Shown: in pieces, positions 5,000 to 8,056 of the stretch
How the letters are laid out: each line of letters begins with the position of its first letter
How positions within the stretch are numbered: the first letter of the stretch is position 1
Source of the DNA: an uncultured Christensenella sp.
Lineage (GTDB): Bacteria; Bacillota; Clostridia; Christensenellales; Borkfalkiaceae
Assembly (NCBI GenBank): GCA_910586345.1
Contig: CAJUHC010000041.1
Location: 1 to 8,056, forward strand
DNA: 8,056 nucleotides
Reading direction: 5' to 3'
Notes under the pieces: model-generated
What the model was told of the DNA's origin: nothing
Databases searched by the model: none
What the model saw: the letters and a program-made list of their open reading frames with translations, nothing else
Made by a program: the position numbers and the translations under genes

Positions 5000-5707
5000 C
5001 TGTCCTAAATCGGGAGTTTCCACAGTCTGCCCGCCGTAAGTAAATATCGTTTTATATTCTATTGATTTGTATGGCGCTGAGGACATAGTCAGCATCTCCA
5101 TATTCATACCCGCAAAGACAAGATTTCCGGTTTTGAATTTATATACCATGTTGCTTATTTTAATACCCTCTACGGCTTGAACATATTCCTCAAACTCGGT
5201 ATTATCTTCTTTTTTTAAGTAACCGCCTATTTCTTCGTTGAAGTCGAAGCAATTAAAAAAATCTTTCGACGCTGTAAGATACATAACCGGAAACATATAT
5301 GGAGACAAAGCCATAATACTTCCGTTTTGTTTTTGCCAGCCCGTCTCGCTCTTTATGTACCATCCGCTATCGTCAAAATAATAGTCGAACGCAGCCGAAT
5401 TCATACCCGCCTCTTCCGCATCGCCGTCTAAGGTCATAACAGAATGCATTATAGCCTTTTCTCCGTCTATGATATAATCGGTTTTCACGGTTGCCGTACC
5501 TTCGGAAAACTCTAAAAAGACTTCACTTTCCATTCTGCAATTCCCGAAGGCGTCTTCCGCAAGCGCCCTATCCCACTCTACCTCGGTTATTTTGTCCGAT
5601 ATTATACCGCTACCCGGCCCGCCTTCCTCACCGTCGCACGCCGTTACCGTAAAGCACATTACTCCCGCTAAAACAGACGAAGCAAACGCAGTAAAACTTT
5701 TTCTCAT
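4997..5707 (-). CDS. secreted lipoprotein of unknown function, probable target of the adjacent repressor
   Basis: This 236-residue protein begins MRKSF, then a hydrophobic signal sequence and a lipobox VTAC with Cys24 as the lipid-modified residue, so it should be anchored on the outer face of the cytoplasmic membrane. After a Gly/Glu/Asp-rich linker the mature part alternates short polar and hydrophobic stretches (FLEFSEGTATVKTDYIIDGEKAIMHSVMTLDG and similar) typical of an antiparallel beta sheet. It loosely recalls LolA-like lipoproteins of Bacillota, but I cannot assign a family. A GTG two codons upstream would overlap the ribosome site, so the ATG at 5707 with AAAGGAG just before it is chosen. 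A near-perfect promoter drives it, and palindromic operators overlap that promoter. It is divergent from, and presumably repressed by, the XRE protein at 5853-6158. Confidence 0.8.
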   Translation of the reverse strand: MRKSFTAFASSVLAGVMCFTVTACDGEEGGPGSGIISDKITEVEWDRALAEDAFGNCRMESEVFLEFSEGTATVKTDYIIDGEKAIMHSVMTLDGDAEEAGMNSAAFDYYFDDSGWYIKSETGWQKQNGSIMALSPYMFPVMYLTASKDFFNCFDFNEEIGGYLKKEDNTEFEEYVQAVEGIKISNMVYKFKTGNLVFAGMNMEMLTMSSAPYKSIEYKTIFTYGGQTVETPDLGQ

Positions 5708-5756
5708 AAACACTCCTTTTTGATAAACTTTCTATCCTGTTTACTAAACTACATTT

Positions 5757-5785
5757 AGTATAACTCATTTGAGTTAAATTGTCAA
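5757..5785 (-). promoter_or_regulatory. strong lipoprotein promoter with an operator in its spacer
   Basis: On the minus strand there is a perfect -35 TTGACA (5785-5780), a 17-bp spacer and a -10 TATACT (5762-5757, 5 of 6). The perfect palindrome at 5761-5776 fills most of the spacer and two bases of the -10; a second copy (5783-5798) covers part of the -35. Occupied operators would block polymerase. A separate perfect repeat, TACTAAA (5742-5748) with TTTAGTA (5754-5760), covers the -10 and start region. Confidence 0.8.
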
Positions 5786-5841
5786 CTGTATTGGGTTATT
5801 AAATTAACTCAATTTGGTTATATAATAACTTAAATGAATTA
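5761..5841. repeat. array of four phased 16-bp palindromic operators
   Basis: Four 16-bp elements share the pattern TAACTCA-WW-TGAGTTA. Site 1, TAACTCATTTGAGTTA at 5761-5776, is perfect. Site 2, CAACTGTATTGGGTTA at 5783-5798, matches 10 of 14 arm bases. Site 3, TAACTCAATTTGGTTA at 5805-5820, matches 12 of 14. Site 4, TAACTTAAATGAATTA at 5826-5841, matches 12 of 14. Starts are 22, 22 and 21 bp apart, two helical turns, so bound dimers would line one face of the helix. Sites 1 and 2 cover the lipoprotein promoter; sites 3 and 4 flank the -10 box of the repressor gene, with site 4 reaching its ribosome site. The graded match suggests graded affinity, with the lipoprotein promoter shut off first. 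The XRE protein next door is the obvious binder. Confidence 0.75.
5799..5826 (+). promoter_or_regulatory. promoter of the XRE repressor gene
   Basis: A perfect -10 TATAAT (5821-5826) has only a weak -35 candidate, TTAAAT (5799-5804), at 16 bp. The expected start near 5833 falls inside operator site 4, and site 3 fills the spacer next to the -10. A weak promoter for the regulator beside a strong one for its target is typical of autoregulated pairs. The ribosome site AAGGA is at 5841-5845. Confidence 0.6.
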
Positions 5842-5852
5842 AGGAAAACCGT

Positions 5853-6158
5853 ATGACTATTATCGAAAAAATCGACAAGCTCAGGATAGAACGAGGCTGG
5901 TCGGTGAATAATCTTGCAATGGAAGCTATGCTTACGCAATCCACGCTCAATAATTTGTATATGAGAAATACAGAGCCTAAAATTTCCACCCTGCGCGCAA
6001 TATGCAATGCGTTCGGAATAACGCTTGCCGAATTTTTTACAGACGAGGAATTCACGGAAAAACAAGAGAATAATGAAAAAGAGTTATCAGACAGATTTTC
6101 AAAGCTCACGGATACTCAGAAAAAAGCAATTTTGGCTATATTGCGTTCAATAACCTAA
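5853..6158 (+). CDS. XRE-family (Cro/CI-type) helix-turn-helix repressor
   Basis: This 101-residue DNA-binding protein has an N-terminal HTH_3 domain at about 3-62: helix 1 IIEKIDKLRIERG, helix 2 SVNNLAMEA, recognition helix TQSTLNNLYMR, then KISTLRAICNAFGITLAEFF, the usual closing helices. Residues 63-80 are an acidic linker, and 81-101 (DRFSKLTDTQKKAILAILRSI) form a helix that probably dimerises the protein. There is no sensor or peptidase domain, so any signal must act through a partner or a small change in occupancy. The ATG has AAGGA 7 bases upstream. It is divergent from the lipoprotein gene, and four matching palindromes fill the space between, which points to repression of both genes. 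It is transcribed alone and ends in a hairpin. Confidence 0.9.
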   Translation: MTIIEKIDKLRIERGWSVNNLAMEAMLTQSTLNNLYMRNTEPKISTLRAICNAFGITLAEFFTDEEFTEKQENNEKELSDRFSKLTDTQKKAILAILRSIT

Positions 6159-6163
6159 ATAAT

Positions 6164-6194
6164 AAGTCCCGACGTGCAACGCGCGTCGGGACTT
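6164..6194. terminator. terminator between the repressor and zinc-ribbon genes
   Basis: A 14-bp stem with one G-U pair (6164-6177 with 6181-6194, loop AAC) lies between convergent stop codons at 6158 and 6210. The rightward flank CAAATTATTAATTTAT and the leftward flank TATTATTTAGG are only moderately U-rich, so it may serve both directions. Confidence 0.75.
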
Positions 6195-6209
6195 CAAATT
6201 ATTAATTTA

Positions 6210-6605
6210 TCAGATAAAAGGAATAAAGAACAAAAAAAACAAAGAAAACGCGAAAATCAAAGCTAATATTACTAACAGAATATAAAATATAATAACGACA
6301 GCGCTGATTATTACGCCCGCAAGACCTAAGCCCTTTCCGCTATTTAAATTCCTGGATTTGACTAAGCCTGCTATACTTAAAACTATCGCTGTTATAGACA
6401 CTACCATAAACAGATAGACATTGACGAATGCAAATAAGACCGAGACAAGCGACAAAGTAAAGCCCGCGATTGACAAAGGATTGCTTTTCGGTGGCGTCGT
6501 CCGGGACGGGGTCTGCATTTTGTTAAGATTTTCGGTAGCGACGCCGCAGCGCGGGCAGATTACCGCCCTATCGTCAAGCTCCGCACCGCAATTAGAGCAA
6601 TACAT
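6210..6605 (-). CDS. zinc-ribbon membrane protein with a DUF4190-type domain (copy 1)
   Basis: This 131-residue protein has an N-terminal zinc ribbon (Cys3, Cys6, Cys17, Cys20: CSNCG and CPRCG), a Thr/Pro/Ser linker at about 28-43, and a DUF4190-like membrane unit. The first hydrophobic block (IAGFTLSLVSVLFAFVNVYLFMVVSITAIVLSIAGLV) is followed by a short basic loop KSRNLNSGKG and a second block from GLGLAGVIISAVV to the end. The ribbon should face the cytoplasm. The function of this architecture is unknown. It is a paralogue of the gene at 6678-7058. The start MYCSNCG fits the family exactly. The only purine-rich stretch (GGGAG) is 13 bases before the ATG, too far, while a perfect consensus promoter places +1 on the ATG: probably leaderless. 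Confidence 0.85.
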   Translation of the reverse strand: MYCSNCGAELDDRAVICPRCGVATENLNKMQTPSRTTPPKSNPLSIAGFTLSLVSVLFAFVNVYLFMVVSITAIVLSIAGLVKSRNLNSGKGLGLAGVIISAVVIIFYILLVILALIFAFSLFFLFFIPFI

Positions 6606-6611
6606 AATTAT

Positions 6612-6640
6612 ATTATAGCTCCCGTACCGTATATTGTCAA
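6612..6640 (-). promoter_or_regulatory. perfect consensus promoter placing +1 on the zinc-ribbon gene's ATG
   Basis: On the minus strand TTGACA (6640-6635), a 17-bp spacer and TATAAT (6617-6612) match the sigma-A consensus at all 12 positions. ATAATT (6611-6606) is all that separates the -10 from the ATG at 6605. The -35 begins 5 bases after the T-run of the upstream gene's terminator. Confidence 0.8.
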
Positions 6641-6644
6641 TAAC

Positions 6645-6672
6645 AAAAAAACACCCGCTTTGCGAGTGTTTT
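6645..6672 (-). terminator. intrinsic terminator of zinc-ribbon copy 2
   Basis: On the minus strand AAAACACTCGC (6672-6662) pairs with GCGGGTGTTTT (6658-6648), with loop AAA, and a run of seven T ends at 6645. One U-G pair forms only in the leftward RNA, confirming direction. Its core resembles the tuf terminator at 7137-7172 (GCGGGTG and a 3-base loop). Confidence 0.85.
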
Positions 6673-6677
6673 AATTC

Positions 6678-7058
6678 TTAATATACGCCTGCCCAGCCGC
6701 CCGTGACGGCAAAAGCTATCCAAACAGTTGCCCATATAAGCGTGGCAAAAATAGAAAGAACGAGTCCGGCTATTGCAAGCCCGTTGACGGAATTACACTT
6801 TTTCATATTTGCCATTCCTATTATACTGAATACCAAACCCAAAAGCGCGGGTATACAGAAAAATAAACCAAACCATAACGATAATAGTCCGATTACGAAT
6901 CCAGCAATCCCGAAAGCATTCACGGTCTTAGGCGGAGTATTCTGATTTACGCCCTGAGGTATATAGCGCGAGTTTACCTGCTTTTGCACGGGAACCCCGC
7001 AATGAACGCAAATTACAGCGTTATTATCTATTTCTTTACCGCAATTAGTACAGAACAT
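6678..7058 (-). CDS. zinc-ribbon membrane protein with a DUF4190-type domain (copy 2)
   Basis: This 126-residue protein has the same plan as its neighbour at 6210-6605: a zinc ribbon (Cys3, Cys6, Cys17, Cys20; CTNCG and CVHCG), a Gln/Asn/Pro linker, and two hydrophobic blocks (IAGFVIGLLSLWFGLFFCIPALLGLVFSIIGMA, then GLAIAGLVLSIFATLIWATVWIAFAV) around a loop MKKCNSVN. The membrane topology keeps the ribbon cytoplasmic. Ligand and role are unknown. An in-frame start 57 bases upstream is open but lies within the promoter; MFCTNCG has AAGGAG upstream at good spacing and matches the paralogue's start, so 7058 is used. In contrast to copy 1, this gene has a normal leader of about 20 bases. The 72-bp gap to copy 1 holds a terminator and a separate promoter, so the two are not one operon despite arising by duplication. 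Confidence 0.87.
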   Translation of the reverse strand: MFCTNCGKEIDNNAVICVHCGVPVQKQVNSRYIPQGVNQNTPPKTVNAFGIAGFVIGLLSLWFGLFFCIPALLGLVFSIIGMANMKKCNSVNGLAIAGLVLSIFATLIWATVWIAFAVTGGWAGVY

Positions 7059-7086
7059 ATTTTCTCTCTCCTTATTCACTACTATT

Positions 7087-7115
7087 AATATATAATTAAT
7101 AATTGCCTCAGTCAA
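7087..7115 (-). promoter_or_regulatory. promoter of zinc-ribbon copy 2
   Basis: On the minus strand there is a -35 TTGACT (7115-7110), a 17-bp spacer and a -10 TATATT (7092-7087). The predicted start near 7080 gives a leader of about 20 bases containing AAGGAG. Confidence 0.75.
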
Positions 7116-7136
7116 GGGTTTTTATAACTTTTTTAC

Positions 7137-7172
7137 GAAAAAAAATTAAAGCACCCGCAAAGCGGATGCTTT
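7137..7172 (-). terminator. intrinsic terminator of tuf
   Basis: On the minus strand AAAGCATCCGC (7172-7162) pairs with GCGGGTGCTTT (7158-7148), loop TTT, followed by AATTTTTTTTTCG. One U-G pair forms only in the leftward RNA. It begins 16 bases after the tuf stop codon, so tuf ends its transcription unit. Confidence 0.9.
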
Positions 7173-7188
7173 TTAATTTTAAATTCGA

Positions 7189-8056
7189 TTAGCCGAGAAT
7201 CTTAACGACCGTGCCGGAACCAACCGTTCTGCCGCCTTCACGGATAGCGAAACGGAGTTTCTCTTCGACTGCAACGGGTTTGATGAGTTCAACGCTGATT
7301 TCTACGTTATCGCCGGGCATAACCATTTCGGTGCCTGCGGGAAGCTCGATAGAACCGGTAACGTCGGTGGTTCTGATAAAGAACTGAGGACGGTAGTGGT
7401 TGAAGAAAGGAGTGTGACGTCCGCCTTCGTCAGCTTTAAGAACGTAAACCTGAGCGGTAAACTTGGTAGCGGTCTTGACCGAACCGGGTTTAGCAAGAAC
7501 CTGACCTTTTTCGATGCCTTTTCTGTCGATACCGCGGAGAAGCGCGCCTACGTTGAATCCCGCGATTGCTTCGTCAACGCTCTTATGGAACATTTCAAGA
7601 CCCGTAATAGTAGTCGAAACGGGCTTATCGATAAGACCTACGATTTCAGCGGGGTCACCTACGTGAGCCGTTCCTCTTTCTACTCTGCCGGTTGCAACCG
7701 TACCGCGTCCGGAAATGGTGAATACGTCTTCAACGGGAAGAAGGAAAGGTTTAACGGTATCTCTTTCAGGGGTAGGGATATAGCTGTCGATGGTATCCAT
7801 AAGCTGAAGAATGCACTGGCATTCGGGAGCCGCAAGAACTTCTGCGTCGGGTGCGCCGGAAGAAGCCTTTTCAAGAGCCTTCAAAGCCGAACCTCTGATA
7901 ATAGGGCAATCTTTGAAGCCCTGATTTTCGAGGGTATCGGTGATTTCCATTTCGACGAGCTCGAGAAGTTCGGGGTCGTCCATCTGGTCGCATTTGTTGA
8001 GGAATACAACGATATAGGGAACGCCTACCTGACGGGAAAGCAGAATGTGCTCTCTG
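7189..8056 (-). CDS. tuf: elongation factor Tu, C-terminal part (5' end beyond the window)
   Basis: EF-Tu delivers aminoacyl-tRNA to the ribosome as a GTP complex. The visible 288 complete codons start at REHILLSRQVGVPYIVVFLNKCD, so the frame is open past the first internal ATG (7983) to the edge. About 115 N-terminal residues, including the P-loop and switch regions, are missing. What remains shows the guanine-specificity motif NKCD, the SALKALE motif of the G domain, SYIPTPERD leading to domain II, VEDVFTISGRGTVATGRVERG, LLRGIDRKGIEKGQVLAKPG, and domain III with GGRHTPFF, YRPQFFIRTTDVTG, EMVMPGDN and the C-terminal RFAIREGGRTVGSGTVVKILG. Codon choice is strongly restricted, as expected for a very highly expressed gene. 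tuf often closes the str operon (rpsL-rpsG-fusA-tuf), which may lie to the right; that is inference. Confidence 0.98.
   Translation of the reverse strand, partial: REHILLSRQVGVPYIVVFLNKCDQMDDPELLELVEMEITDTLENQGFKDCPIIRGSALKALEKASSGAPDAEVLAAPECQCILQLMDTIDSYIPTPERDTVKPFLLPVEDVFTISGRGTVATGRVERGTAHVGDPAEIVGLIDKPVSTTITGLEMFHKSVDEAIAGFNVGALLRGIDRKGIEKGQVLAKPGSVKTATKFTAQVYVLKADEGGRHTPFFNHYRPQFFIRTTDVTGSIELPAGTEMVMPGDNVEISVELIKPVAVEEKLRFAIREGGRTVGSGTVVKILG

Noticed and set aside
5742..5760. A fifth operator of the same family
   Set aside because: TACTAAA/TTTAGTA is a perfect repeat but matches the 16-bp pattern poorly and is out of the 22-bp phase; noted only as a separate repeat.
5761..5841. CRISPR-like repeat array
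   Set aside because: Units are 16-bp palindromes with only 5-6 bp between them and graded mismatches, which fits operators and not repeats with spacers.
5799..6109. Two leftward open frames antisense to the XRE gene
   Set aside because: No ribosome site or family-like sequence; shadows of a well-supported HTH gene.
7059..7115. Upstream in-frame start for zinc-ribbon copy 2
   Set aside because: It starts in the -35 box; AAGGAG and the paralogue alignment support MFCTNCG.

Overview
The window looks like chromosomal housekeeping DNA from an uncultured member of the Clostridia (Bacillota). The evidence is a moderate-to-low GC content, AT-rich intergenic spacers, AGGAG-type ribosome sites on most genes, consensus sigma-A promoters (TTGACA/TATAAT with 17-bp spacers), compact hairpin terminators, and clostridial gene families (a DUF3343 Se/S carrier-like protein beside an EF2568-type cysteine desulfurase, and zinc-ribbon/DUF4190 membrane proteins). 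No phage, IS or CRISPR signature is visible. The lineage is an inference from style; no rRNA gene is present.

Layout. Bases 1-295 hold no convincing protein gene. A strong leftward promoter at 180-208 leads into four consecutive hairpins whose G-U pairs and GNRA loop favour a leftward transcript, so this is probably a structured RNA or long 5' leader running off the left edge. Then come a leftward TIM-barrel sugar isomerase/epimerase-like gene (296-1084) and two small unrecognised proteins transcribed divergently (1153-1479 leftward, 1534-1830 rightward). A sulfur block follows: cysK (1885-2811) and a cysteine desulfurase (2855-3970), both leftward, with a DUF3343 gene (4028-4288) diverging rightward. 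Endonuclease III (nth, 4321-4947) follows DUF3343 from its own promoter.

The next block is a divergent regulator pair: a leftward lipoprotein (4997-5707) and a rightward XRE-family repressor (5853-6158). Their 145-bp spacer contains four copies of one 16-bp palindrome, starting at 5761, 5783, 5805 and 5826. They are therefore spaced 22, 22 and 21 bp apart, two helical turns each, and two copies sit on each promoter. This looks like a self-contained autoregulated switch. It is followed by two paralogous zinc-ribbon/DUF4190 membrane proteins (6210-6605 and 6678-7058) and the 3' two-thirds of tuf (EF-Tu), all leftward.

A second theme is translation starts. Three genes (296-1084 isomerase, nth, 6210-6605 zinc-ribbon protein) have no Shine-Dalgarno sequence at a usable distance. 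Instead each has a good promoter whose -10 box ends 6-7 bases before the ATG, so the predicted transcript starts at the start codon. The other complete genes have normal ribosome sites, so the organism appears to mix leaderless and SD-led genes. Nearly every transcription unit is separately bounded, and in places a terminator runs straight into the next promoter.
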